10,867 bases of DNA from Betaproteobacteria bacterium (GTDB lineage Bacteria > Pseudomonadota > Gammaproteobacteria > Burkholderiales > SG8-39). The notes under the pieces are model-generated. The model did no database searches. It was not told the origin of the DNA and worked only from the letters and a program-made list of their open reading frames with translations. Shown in pieces: positions 1 to 7,122 of this stretch (its first letter is position 1; each line of letters opens with the position of its first letter). The stretch is taken from assembly GCA_011391295.1 (NCBI GenBank), contig JAABQT010000033.1, positions 1 through 10,867 of the forward strand, given 5' to 3'. A program made the translations under genes and the position numbers.

Positions 1-178
1 AACCGCGGGTCGCCTCGACTCCGCAGTCGGCCTGCAGCAGGGCGGTTTCCAACTCCGCAAACAGGGCCTCGTCCACGGCGGCGCGCCCGAACAGCGTGCC
101 CAGCCCGCCGCCGAGGGCTGCGCGTGTGCCCGCGAGTGCGTTCCTGAGGCGCGCCGCCCACGAAGTCGCTGCTAACAT
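1..178 (-). CDS. ftsY: FtsY, signal recognition particle receptor (N-terminal fragment, runs off the left edge)
   Basis: Reading the minus strand from an ATG at 178-176 gives 59 codons open to the window edge. The protein begins MLAATSWAARLRNAL and continues through GGGLGTLFGR, VDEALFAELETALL and QADCGVEATRG. This matches the start of the FtsY N domain (a short helix of the type 'LxxxLxxTRxxLxxGLxxLFG', then 'DExLxxELExxLLxADVGVxAT'). FtsY is the membrane-associated GTPase receptor that docks SRP-ribosome complexes at the translocon. The GTPase (G) domain lies outside the window. The long acidic N-terminal extension of E. coli FtsY is absent; only about 20 residues precede the N domain. It is divergent from rsmD with only 6 bp between the start codons, an arrangement like E. 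coli rsmD/ftsY. No good Shine-Dalgarno precedes the ATG, so the exact start is uncertain. Confidence 0.85.
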   Translation of the reverse strand, partial: MLAATSWAARLRNALAGTRAALGGGLGTLFGRAAVDEALFAELETALLQADCGVEATRG

Positions 179-184
179 CGTGCG

Positions 185-1242
<1,058 letters not shown>

Positions 1243-1248
<6 letters not shown>

Positions 1249-2052
1249 CTGGCAGGCGGGGCAGTAGTAGGTCGAGCGCTGCCCCTGCAGGATGCGCCGC
1301 ACCGATGCGCCACAGCGCCGGCACGGCTTGCCTTCGCGGCCGTACACCAGGCTGCGATGCTGGAAGCAACCGTAGGCGCCATCGCTGCCGACGAAATCGC
1401 GCAGCGACGAACCGCCCGCGCGGATCGCAGCTTGCAGCGTGTCCTTGACCGCGCGCACCAAACGCGCGCAGCGCTCGGGAGTCAGGCGGCTCGCCGCCAG
1501 GCGCGGGTTGATGCGCGCGCGGAACAGGCTTTCGCTGGCGTAGATGTTGCCAATGCCGACGATGTGCCGGCTGTCCATCAGAAAGACCTTGACTGCGGCG
1601 CGACGCGCGCGCGTCAGCGCGTACATGCGCGGCCCGTTGAGCGCGCGCGACAGGGGTTCGATGCCCAGGCGGTTGAGCAGCGGGTGTGGCGGTGCATCCG
1701 CGGGGGACCACAACACCGCCCCGAAGCGCCGCGGATCGCGCAGTCGGAGCATCCGGTCGCCGAACACCAGGTCGAAGTGGTCGTGCTTCCCCGCCGCGGT
1801 ATCCGCCGGCAGCACGCGCAGGCTGCCGCTCATGCCCAGATGCAGGATCAGATGGCCGTCGCCGCAATCGAGCAGCAGGTACTTCGCGCGCCGCGCCACC
1901 GAATGCACGGTGCGGCCGGCGAGGCTGCGCACCACCGCGGGTACCGGCCAGCGCAAGCGCGGCTCGCGCACCGCGATCGCCGAAATGCGGCGACCCGCGA
2001 GTTCGCGTGATATTCCGCGTCGCGAGACTTCAACTTCCGGCAGCTCGGGCAT
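1243..2052 (-). CDS. mutM: MutM (Fpg), formamidopyrimidine-DNA glycosylase / AP lyase
   Basis: A 269-residue protein, the usual MutM length. It removes 8-oxoguanine and formamidopyrimidines from DNA and nicks the abasic site by beta,delta-elimination. The N-terminus MPELPEVEVSRRGI carries the catalytic proline P2 and E3 once the initiator Met is removed. K57 lies in RRAKYLLL (54-61), followed by HLGMSGSLR. The helix-two-turn-helix region contains VGIGNIYASESLFRARINP. The C-terminal zinc finger has four cysteines, C244, C247, C264 and C267 (CRRC ... CPAC). All key residues are present, so it should be active. It is transcribed alone on the minus strand, divergent from the TPR gene, with a 51-bp gap that probably holds both promoters. 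Its 3' end faces coaD. Confidence 0.96.
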
Positions 2053-2080
2053 CGGCCTGGCTCGCTTGTGCGGGGCACCA

Positions 2081-2110
2081 AATATACCTACACTTCACGC
2101 GCGATGTCCG
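2081..2110 (-). promoter_or_regulatory. Candidate mutM promoter in the mutM/TPR divergent gap
   Basis: On the minus strand a TATATT box (2086-2081) matches the sigma-70 -10 consensus at five of six positions. It lies 18 bp from CGGACA (2110-2105), which matches the -35 consensus at four of six. Transcription would start about 20-25 bases before the mutM ATG. The plus-strand reading of the same AT-rich patch (TATACC at 2083-2088) could serve the TPR gene, but I see no good -35 for it. This is the only AT-rich stretch in the 51-bp gap. Confidence 0.3.
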
Positions 2111-3840
2111 TAGCTATCCGCATGCCCGCGCTTGCAGTCGCGCTGCTGCTCGCCGGCGGCTGCGCGCTGGCGCAGATTGGCGTTGACGCTGCGCAGGCCA
2201 CGGACGAGGACGAAGCGCCGCTCGCCGCGGGGCAGCCGCAGCCGAACCTGCCGGCGCAGGAGCTGACAGAAGCGCTGCTCTACGAGTTGCTGGTGGCCGA
2301 GATCGCGCTGCAACGGGGCGACGCGGCGCTGGCCGCGAAGACCTACGCCGAGCTCGCCGGACGCACCCGGGACCCGCGCGTTGCGCGCCGGGCGGTGGAG
2401 GTGGCGAACATCGCGCGCACGCCGGAACTCGCACTGCAAGCCGCCCGCGCCTGGCACGAGGCCGACCCAGGTTCGCTGCCGGCGTTACAGACGCTGGGGG
2501 CGCTGCTGGTGCGCGCGCACAGAGTGGAAGAGGCCGAGCCGTTCCTGGCAAAGTTGCTGGCAAGCGACGGTGCGGCCGCCGCCAATGGCTTCATGCAGTT
2601 GGGGCGCCTGCTGGATTTCAATCCGGACAAGCAGGCCAACCTGCGGCTGGTGCGCTCACTGGCGGCGAAGTATCCCGCGCTGGCGCAGGCGCACCTGGCG
2701 CAGGCGCAGGCGGCGCTGGCGGCGAATGAAGATGCTGCTGCGCTTGCCGAGGCGCGCCGCGCCGCGCAGCTGCGACCCGACTGGGATGCCGCGGCGATCT
2801 TCGAGGCGCAGGTCCTGCAGCGTCAGTCGCCGGCGCTGGCGGGCGCCGCGCTCGCGTCGTTCCTCGAGAAGTATCCGAAATCGCGCGAGGCGCGACTCGG
2901 TTACGCGCGGCTGCTGGCGGGCGAGAGCAAATTCGCCGAGGCGCGAGCGCAATTCGAAAAACTGCTGGCCGCGTTTCCGGACAACAGCGACGTGCTGTAC
3001 GCGGTAGGCCTGCTGGCGCTGCAGCTCAAGGATTACGCCACCGCCGAGACACACCTGAAGCGGCTGCTCGACTCCGGATTTCGCGATCCGGACGGCGTGC
3101 GATTCACGCTCGGGCAGGCTGCGGAGGAGCAAAAGCACTGGGACGACGCGATCGGCTGGTATCAGAGCATCCAGCGCGGGGATCAAATCCTGCCGGCGCG
3201 CATGCGCATCGCGGGCGTGATGGCCAGGCAGGGCAGGCTGAGCGAGGCGCGCGCGTACCTGCGCGCGCAGAACGCGGACGGCGGGCAGCAGATCCAGCTG
3301 CTGATCGCCGAGGCGCAGCTGTTGCGCGAGGCGAATCAGCACCGGGACGCTTTCGATCTGCTGGGCAAGGCGCTGCTAGCGCAGCCCGAGCAGCCGGAGT
3401 TGCTGTACGACCACGCCCTGACTGCGGAAAAGCTGGAGCGATTCGAGGTCCTGGAGGGCAACCTGCGCAAGCTGATTCAGATCAAGCCCGACCACGCGCA
3501 CGCCTACAATGCGCTCGGCTATTCGTTCGCCGAACGCAACCTGCGCCTGCCCGAGGCGCGCACGCTCGTCGAACGCGCGCTGGCGCTCTCGCCCGAGGAC
3601 TACTACATCATCGACAGCCTGGGCTGGGTGCTGTTCCGCATGGGCGACCTGAAAGGCGCCGCGGCGCAGTTGCAGCGCGCCTACCATGGCCGGCCTGACG
3701 GCGAGATCGGCGCGCACCTGGGCGAAGTGCTGTGGATGCTGGGCCGGCGCGCCGAGGCCGAGCGCATCTGGCAGGAGTCGCTCAAGAACCACCCCGAGAA
3801 CGATACCCTGCAAAAGACCATCAAGCGCCTGCGCCGCTGA
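2104..3840 (+). CDS. Exported tetratricopeptide (TPR) repeat protein, function unknown
   Basis: From the ATG at 2104 the product has 578 residues; an in-frame GTG at 2068 would add 12 residues that spoil the signal peptide. The N-terminus (MSVAIRMPALAVALLLAGGC, then ALAQIG) is a signal peptide. Cleavage is likely after ALA at residue 23. C20 follows AGG, a poor lipobox, so lipidation is possible but less likely. The rest is Ala/Leu-rich helical repeats with TPR hallmarks, for example in EARLGYARLLAGESKFAEAR and at about 463-550, where the best-conserved units contain ALGYSFAERN, EARTLVERALALSP and IIDSLGWVLFRMGDLKGA. TPRs are protein-protein scaffolds. A TPR protein directly upstream of lolB is a recurrent arrangement in betaproteobacteria, so a periplasmic or outer-membrane assembly role is plausible, but this is inference. 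lolB starts 9 bp downstream. Confidence 0.85.
   Translation: MSVAIRMPALAVALLLAGGCALAQIGVDAAQATDEDEAPLAAGQPQPNLPAQELTEALLYELLVAEIALQRGDAALAAKTYAELAGRTRDPRVARRAVEVANIARTPELALQAARAWHEADPGSLPALQTLGALLVRAHRVEEAEPFLAKLLASDGAAAANGFMQLGRLLDFNPDKQANLRLVRSLAAKYPALAQAHLAQAQAALAANEDAAALAEARRAAQLRPDWDAAAIFEAQVLQRQSPALAGAALASFLEKYPKSREARLGYARLLAGESKFAEARAQFEKLLAAFPDNSDVLYAVGLLALQLKDYATAETHLKRLLDSGFRDPDGVRFTLGQAAEEQKHWDDAIGWYQSIQRGDQILPARMRIAGVMARQGRLSEARAYLRAQNADGGQQIQLLIAEAQLLREANQHRDAFDLLGKALLAQPEQPELLYDHALTAEKLERFEVLEGNLRKLIQIKPDHAHAYNALGYSFAERNLRLPEARTLVERALALSPEDYYIIDSLGWVLFRMGDLKGAAAQLQRAYHGRPDGEIGAHLGEVLWMLGRRAEAERIWQESLKNHPENDTLQKTIKRLRR
2680..2709 (+). repeat. Two-copy 15-bp tandem repeat inside the TPR gene
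   Basis: CTGGCGCAGGCGCAC (2680-2694) is followed directly by CTGGCGCAGGCGCAG (2695-2709), 14 of 15 bases identical. It encodes LAQAH-LAQAQ in an Ala-rich helix and is followed by a further related GCGGCGCTGGCGGCG stretch. It probably reflects slippage in GC-rich helical repeat coding sequence. Confidence 0.6.
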
Positions 3841-3849
3841 GTTGCGCGC

Positions 3850-4383
3850 ATGCACACCCTGATGCGCGTCCTGGCCACGGTGGTGGCGCTGCTCGCAGGC
3901 TGCGCAGAATTGCCGCTCTCGCCCGGCGGCGAGTTCGAATTCGAACTCAAGGGGCGCTTCGCCGCGCGCTACCGCGACGAGGCGGCTGCGGGCAGCCTGT
4001 CCTGGCGCCACCGCGCGTCGACCGACGAGATGCTGCTGAGTTCGCCCTTCGGCCAGGGCCTGGCACGCGTGTTGCGCGAGGGCGAGACCGTCACGCTGAT
4101 CGCAGGCGACAGCAAGCGCTATGACGCGGCCGACGCCGAGACACTGACCGAGCAGGTGCTGGGCTTTCGCGTGCCGTTGCGCGGGCTCGCCGACTGGGTG
4201 CGCGCGCGGCCCTCGAGCGACGCGCCGTCGGAGGCGCAATATGCGCAGGACGGCCACCTGCTGGTGCTCGAGCAGCAAGGCTGGCGCATCGAGTATGGCG
4301 GGTACGGGGACGGGCGCCCGACCCGTCTCAAGCTGATCTACCCGGGACTTGAGCTGCGGCTCGCCATCGACGAGTGGAAATGA
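3850..4383 (+). CDS. lolB: LolB, outer-membrane lipoprotein insertion factor
   Basis: A 177-residue lipoprotein precursor. LolB sits in the inner leaflet of the outer membrane, accepts lipoproteins from the periplasmic carrier LolA and inserts them. The signal peptide MHTLMRVLATVVALLAGC ends in a good lipobox, LAGC, with the lipidated cysteine at C18. The mature part fits the LolB beta-barrel fold: FELKGRFAARY, GSLSWRHR, LLSSPFGQGLARV, then the C-terminal WRIEYGGY and RLKLIYPGLELRLAIDEWK, with conserved hydrophobic spacing. Overall identity to E. coli LolB is low, as is usual in betaproteobacteria, so the assignment rests on lipobox, length, motif pattern and position before ispE. A second in-frame ATG at 3862 is an alternative start. 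The stop overlaps the ispE start (ATGA at 4380-4383). Confidence 0.88.
   Translation: MHTLMRVLATVVALLAGCAELPLSPGGEFEFELKGRFAARYRDEAAAGSLSWRHRASTDEMLLSSPFGQGLARVLREGETVTLIAGDSKRYDAADAETLTEQVLGFRVPLRGLADWVRARPSSDAPSEAQYAQDGHLLVLEQQGWRIEYGGYGDGRPTRLKLIYPGLELRLAIDEWK
3931..3948. repeat. Perfect 18-bp palindrome within lolB
   Basis: GAGTTCGAATTCGAACTC is its own reverse complement. It encodes E-F-E-F-E-L. Because GAA and TTC are reverse-complement codons, an alternating Glu-Phe stretch tends to create such a palindrome. Whether it also binds a protein cannot be judged here. Confidence 0.9.
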
Positions 4384-5207
4384 ACTGGTTTCCCGCCCCC
4401 GGGAAACTGAACCTGTTCCTGCATGTACTGGGACGCCGCGCCGACGGCTACCACTTGCTGCAGACGGCGTTCAGGCTCATCGATCGCCAGGACCGCGTCG
4501 GCATCGCGGTGCGTCGCGACGGCAGGATTCTGCGCCACGACCCGCTGCCGGGTCTGCCGGTCGAACATGACCTTTGCGTGCGCGCGGCCTTGCTGCTGCA
4601 GGCGCATGCCAAGGTGCCTCTGGGCGCGGATCTGGCGCTCGACAAGCATCTGCCGGTGGGCGGCGGGCTGGGCGGAGGTTCCTCCGACGCGGCAACCACG
4701 CTCATCGTCTTGAACCGCTTGTGGCGCGCCGGGCTGGCGCGCGCGGAGTTGCAGGCGCTTGCGGCGGGGCTCGGGGCCGATGTGCCGTTCTTCGTCTTCG
4801 GCGAGAACGCGTTGGGCGAGGGCATCGGCGAGCGGCTTTGCGCGCTCCAGTTGCCCGATGCGTGGTATGTAGTGCTGGTCCCGCCCGTCGCGCTGTCCAC
4901 GCAGGAGGTTTTCAGCGATAACGCATTGACACGTAATACGAAACCACTCAAACTACCGCCCTTTTTCGCTGGCTTTGGAACAAACGATCTTGAGCCGGTG
5001 GCGCTCAGGCGCCGCCCGGAAATTGCGGTGCACCTGCAGTGGCTGCGCAAGCGCTGCCCGCAGGCGCGCATGACGGGGTCGGGGGCTTGCGTGTTCGCGG
5101 AGTTTGCAACGGAAGCAGAGGCGCGCGCGGTGCTGGGCGACCTGCCCGTCACGATGAACGGATTCGTCGCGCAGGGGCTGCACAGCCATCCGCTGCGCGA
5201 TTTTTGA
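4380..5207 (+). CDS. ispE: IspE, 4-diphosphocytidyl-2-C-methyl-D-erythritol kinase
   Basis: A 275-residue GHMP-superfamily kinase that phosphorylates CDP-ME with ATP in the MEP (non-mevalonate) route to isopentenyl diphosphate. Residues 6-12 (APGKLNL) hold the active-site lysine K9. ADGYHLLQT (21-29) is the family substrate motif. PVGGGLGGGSSDAA (92-105) is the glycine-rich ATP loop, and GADVPFF (132-138) contains the catalytic aspartate D134. The C-terminal MTGSGACVFAEF is the third GHMP motif. The ATG at 4380 overlaps the lolB stop; a GTG two codons upstream (4374) is also open, but the ATG fits the family start MNWFPAPGKLN. An AT-richer patch at about 4912-4990 stands out from the flanking GC-rich sequence and encodes the variable region around NALTRNTKPLKLPPF. 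tRNA-Gln follows 19 bp after the stop and is likely read from the same transcript. Confidence 0.96.
   Translation: MNWFPAPGKLNLFLHVLGRRADGYHLLQTAFRLIDRQDRVGIAVRRDGRILRHDPLPGLPVEHDLCVRAALLLQAHAKVPLGADLALDKHLPVGGGLGGGSSDAATTLIVLNRLWRAGLARAELQALAAGLGADVPFFVFGENALGEGIGERLCALQLPDAWYVVLVPPVALSTQEVFSDNALTRNTKPLKLPPFFAGFGTNDLEPVALRRRPEIAVHLQWLRKRCPQARMTGSGACVFAEFATEAEARAVLGDLPVTMNGFVAQGLHSHPLRDF
4926..4954 (+). promoter_or_regulatory. Possible internal promoter in ispE (consensus -35, weak -10)
   Basis: TTGACA at 4926-4931 is a perfect sigma-70 -35 hexamer inside the locally AT-richer part of ispE. Seventeen bases further on, CAAACT (4949-4954) matches the -10 consensus at only three of six positions. 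If active it would supply tRNA-Gln, prs and rplY independently of lolB and ispE. Confidence 0.2.
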
Positions 5208-5226
5208 TTGCATGAAAATGATCCAT

Positions 5227-5303
5227 TGGGGAGTCGCCAAGTTGGTTAAGGCAGCGGATTTTGATTCCGCCATTCGAGGGTTCGAATCCTTCCTCCCCAG
5301 CCA
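5227..5303 (+). tRNA. tRNA-Gln, anticodon TTG
   Basis: A full 77-nt cloverleaf with encoded CCA. The acceptor stem TGGGGAG (5227-5233) pairs perfectly with CTCCCCA (5293-5299), followed by the discriminator G5300 and CCA. The D stem GCC/GGC encloses AAGTTGGTTAA. The anticodon stem GCGGA/TCCGC carries the loop TTTTGAT, with TTG at 5261-5263, so it reads CAA and, with wobble, CAG. The T arm GAGGG-TTCGAAT-CCTTC has one G-U pair. It matches bacterial tRNA-Gln in all identity regions. It sits between ispE and prs, a recurrent betaproteobacterial arrangement. No dedicated promoter is visible in the 19-bp gap after ispE, so it is probably cut from the ispE-prs transcript. Confidence 0.98.
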
Positions 5304-5310
5304 TTTGACG

Positions 5311-5352
5311 GCCGGGGAGTGACGCCGTGAACAAGCTCGCAAACTCCCCGGC
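5311..5352 (+). promoter_or_regulatory. Shine-Dalgarno and start codon of prs inside an inverted repeat
   Basis: GGGGAG at 5314-5319 lies 7 bases before the GTG start of prs (5327), which supports that start over the downstream ATG at 5360. The same bases are part of GCCGGGGAG (5311-5319), whose exact reverse complement CTCCCCGGC lies at 5344-5352, inside the coding region. In RNA this makes a 9-bp GC-rich stem (plus a G-U pair) with a 24-nt loop holding the start codon. That stem would hide the ribosome-binding site. The SD can also pair with CTCCCC at 5293-5298, the 3' acceptor arm of tRNA-Gln. Confidence 0.5.
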
Positions 5353-6304
5353 TTCGGCGATGGACCGGCTGATGGTGTTCGCCGGCAATGCCACGCCGCG
5401 CCTGGCGCAGGAAGTGGCGAAGCACCTCAACCTGTCGCTGGGGCGCGCGGTCGTCGGCAAATTCTCCGATGGCGAGGTGATGATCGAGATCATGGAGAAC
5501 GTGCGTGGCAAGGATGTATTCGTGCTGCAGTCGACGTGCGCGCCGACTAACGACAACCTGATGGAGTTGCTGGTGATGGTCGACGCGCTCAAGCGCTCCT
5601 CGGCCGCTCGCGTCACCGCGGCCATTCCCTATTTCGGCTATGCGCGCCAGGATCGGCGCCCGCGCTCGGCGCGCGTCGCCATCAGCGCCAAGGTGGTGGC
5701 CAACATGCTGACCTCGGTGGGGGTGGCGCGCGTGCTGACGATGGACCTGCACGCCGACCAGATCCAGGGTTTCTTCGACATGCCGGTGGACAACGTCTAT
5801 GCGGCGCCGGTGTTGCTGGGGGACGTCTGGAAAAAGCGCTACGAGAACCTGATCGTGGTGTCGCCGGACGTCGGTGGCGTGGTGCGCGCCCGGGCGCTGG
5901 CCAAGCGGCTGGAGTCGGACCTGGCAATCATCGACAAGCGGCGGCCGCGCGCCAACGTGTCCGAGGTGATGAACGTGATCGGCGAAGTGAAAGGCCGCAC
6001 CTGCGTCATCATGGACGACATGGTGGATACCGCGGGCACCCTGGTGAAGGCCGCGCAGGTGCTGAAGCAGGAAGGCGCCACCAAGGTGGTGGCGTACTGC
6101 ACGCACGCGGTGCTGTCCGGCGCGGCGGTGGAGCGCATCGCCAGCTCCGACCTGGACGAGCTGGTGGTGACCGATACCATCCCGCTGCGCGACGACGCGC
6201 GCGCCTGCAGCAAGATCCGCCAATTGACGGTGTCGGGCCTGCTGGCGGAAACCATCCTGAGGATTTTCAACGAGGACTCGGTGAGTTCTCTGTTCATCGA
6301 GTAG
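5327..6304 (+). CDS. prs: Prs, ribose-phosphate pyrophosphokinase (PRPP synthetase)
   Basis: A 325-residue enzyme making 5-phosphoribosyl-1-pyrophosphate from ribose 5-phosphate and ATP, the precursor for purines, pyrimidines, NAD, His and Trp. Family blocks are complete: [13 protein letters not shown] (18-30), [16 protein letters not shown] (46-61), [14 protein letters not shown] (68-81), the flexible ATP loop [16 protein letters not shown] (101-116), the metal and ribose-5-phosphate region [13 protein letters not shown] (139-151), the stretch [12 protein letters not shown] (204-215) and the PRPP-binding [13 protein letters not shown] (227-239). The GTG start at 5327 has a strong GGGGAG Shine-Dalgarno and adds 11 residues before the ATG at 5360, which would give 314 residues but has no Shine-Dalgarno. 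A run of six T follows the stop directly. The nearest hairpin (GAGGACTC/GAGTTCTC, 6272-6290) ends 14 bases earlier, so I do not call a terminator. Confidence 0.97.
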   Translation: MNKLANSPASAMDRLMVFAGNATPRLAQEVAKHLNLSLGRAVVGKFSDGEVMIEIMENVRGKDVFVLQSTCAPTNDNLMELLVMVDALKRSSAARVTAAIPYFGYARQDRRPRSARVAISAKVVANMLTSVGVARVLTMDLHADQIQGFFDMPVDNVYAAPVLLGDVWKKRYENLIVVSPDVGGVVRARALAKRLESDLAIIDKRRPRANVSEVMNVIGEVKGRTCVIMDDMVDTAGTLVKAAQVLKQEGATKVVAYCTHAVLSGAAVERIASSDLDELVVTDTIPLRDDARACSKIRQLTVSGLLAETILRIFNEDSVSSLFIE

Positions 6305-6363
6305 TTTTTTCCAACCCCGCCTGTGCCAGGTCGCGGGCCCGGCGGATCGACGAGGAGCAGTGC

Positions 6364-7119
6364 ATGAAATTCGAAATCAGCGCCAACCAGCGCAAGGCGC
6401 AAGGCACGGGCGCGAGCCGCCGCCTGCGCCGCACGGGAAGGGTGCCGGGCATCGTGTACGGCGGTGCACAGGGCGCAGTCAACATCGAAGTTGACCACAA
6501 GGAGCTCTACCGCAACCTGACGAACGAGAAGTTCCACGCGTCGATCCTGACGCTGAAGCTCGGCGACGGCGCCGAGCAGGTGCTGTTGCGCGCCTTCAAC
6601 ATGCACCCGTACAAGCTGGAAGTGCAGCACGTGGACTTCCAGCGCGTGTCCAAGGACAAGAAGATCCACATGAAGGTGCCGCTGCACTTCGTCAACGCCG
6701 AGAAGTCCCCCGGTGTGAAGGAGCAGTTGGGCGTGGTCACCCACGTGCTGAACGACCTTGATATCACCTGCTTCCCCGACGACCTGCCCGAGTTCATCGA
6801 GGTGGACCTGGCCAACCTGTCGGTCGGAAAATCGGTGCACGCCAGGGACCTGGTGCTGCCCGCGGGCGTCGAATCGACGCTGCACAAAGGCGAGAACCCG
6901 GTGGTGGCGACCTGCATCCTTCCGGCGCTGGTCACCGAGGAAGAGACCGTTGTCGCCGATGCAGTGCCGGCGGCGGGCGACGTGCCTGCCACGGCGCAGG
7001 CCGCTCCCGAAAAAGCGGCCGATGGCGCGGCGCCTGCGGCTGCGGGCGACAAGGCCAAGGCGGGCGACAAGGGCGCGGACAAGCCGGCCGACAAGGCCGA
7101 CAAAAAAGACAAGAAGTAA
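6364..7119 (+). CDS. rplY: Ribosomal protein bL25, long Ctc/TL5 form with Lys-rich tail
   Basis: A 251-residue protein that binds 5S rRNA in the 50S subunit. Residues 1 to about 92 form the L25 domain (FEISANQRKAQGTGASRRLR, TGRVPGIVYGG, FHASILTLKL, VQHVDFQRV). About 100-190 form the second, Ctc/TL5-type beta domain (KVPLHFVNAEKSPGVKEQLG, LPEFIEVDLANL, VHARDLVLPAGV). From about 197 a low-complexity tail rich in Ala, then Lys/Asp, ends in repeated DK units (GDK, ADK, KDK). Short E. coli L25 lacks both the second domain and the tail. A good Shine-Dalgarno GAGGAG (6352-6357) precedes the ATG by 6 bases. The 59-bp leader after prs has small GC-rich inverted repeats (CCTG/CAGG at 6320-6330, CGGGCCCG at 6334-6341). 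Its stop TAA lies three bases before, and in the same frame as, the presumed pth start. Confidence 0.95.
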   Translation: MKFEISANQRKAQGTGASRRLRRTGRVPGIVYGGAQGAVNIEVDHKELYRNLTNEKFHASILTLKLGDGAEQVLLRAFNMHPYKLEVQHVDFQRVSKDKKIHMKVPLHFVNAEKSPGVKEQLGVVTHVLNDLDITCFPDDLPEFIEVDLANLSVGKSVHARDLVLPAGVESTLHKGENPVVATCILPALVTEEETVVADAVPAAGDVPATAQAAPEKAADGAAPAAAGDKAKAGDKGADKPADKADKKDKK

Positions 7120-7122
7120 CCC

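Noticed and set aside
4673..4686. CGGAGG-TT-CCTCCG inverted repeat with a Shine-Dalgarno-like core inside ispE
   Set aside because: It is accounted for by the codons of the conserved GGGSSD ATP loop; no start codon or ORF follows that would use it.
5227..5303. tRNA-Gln as an integration (att) site
   Set aside because: There is no duplicated tRNA 3' end, integrase gene or foreign-looking DNA next to it; the flanks are conserved housekeeping genes.
5225..5310. Minus-strand frame with GEEGFEPSNGGIKIRCLNQL opposite tRNA-Gln
   Set aside because: This is the antisense translation of the same tRNA, another recurrent false annotation.
5212..5322. Small plus-strand ORF (MKMIHWGVAKLVKAADFDSAIRG...) across tRNA-Gln, ending just before prs
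   Set aside because: It is the translation of the tRNA-Gln gene itself; LVKAADFDSAIRGFESF is a well-known false protein from this tRNA.
6272..6310. Stem GAGGACTC/GAGTTCTC and a T6 run at the end of prs as an intrinsic terminator
   Set aside because: The T run begins 14 bases after the stem, not directly after it, and the stem lies within coding sequence with a G-U pair.
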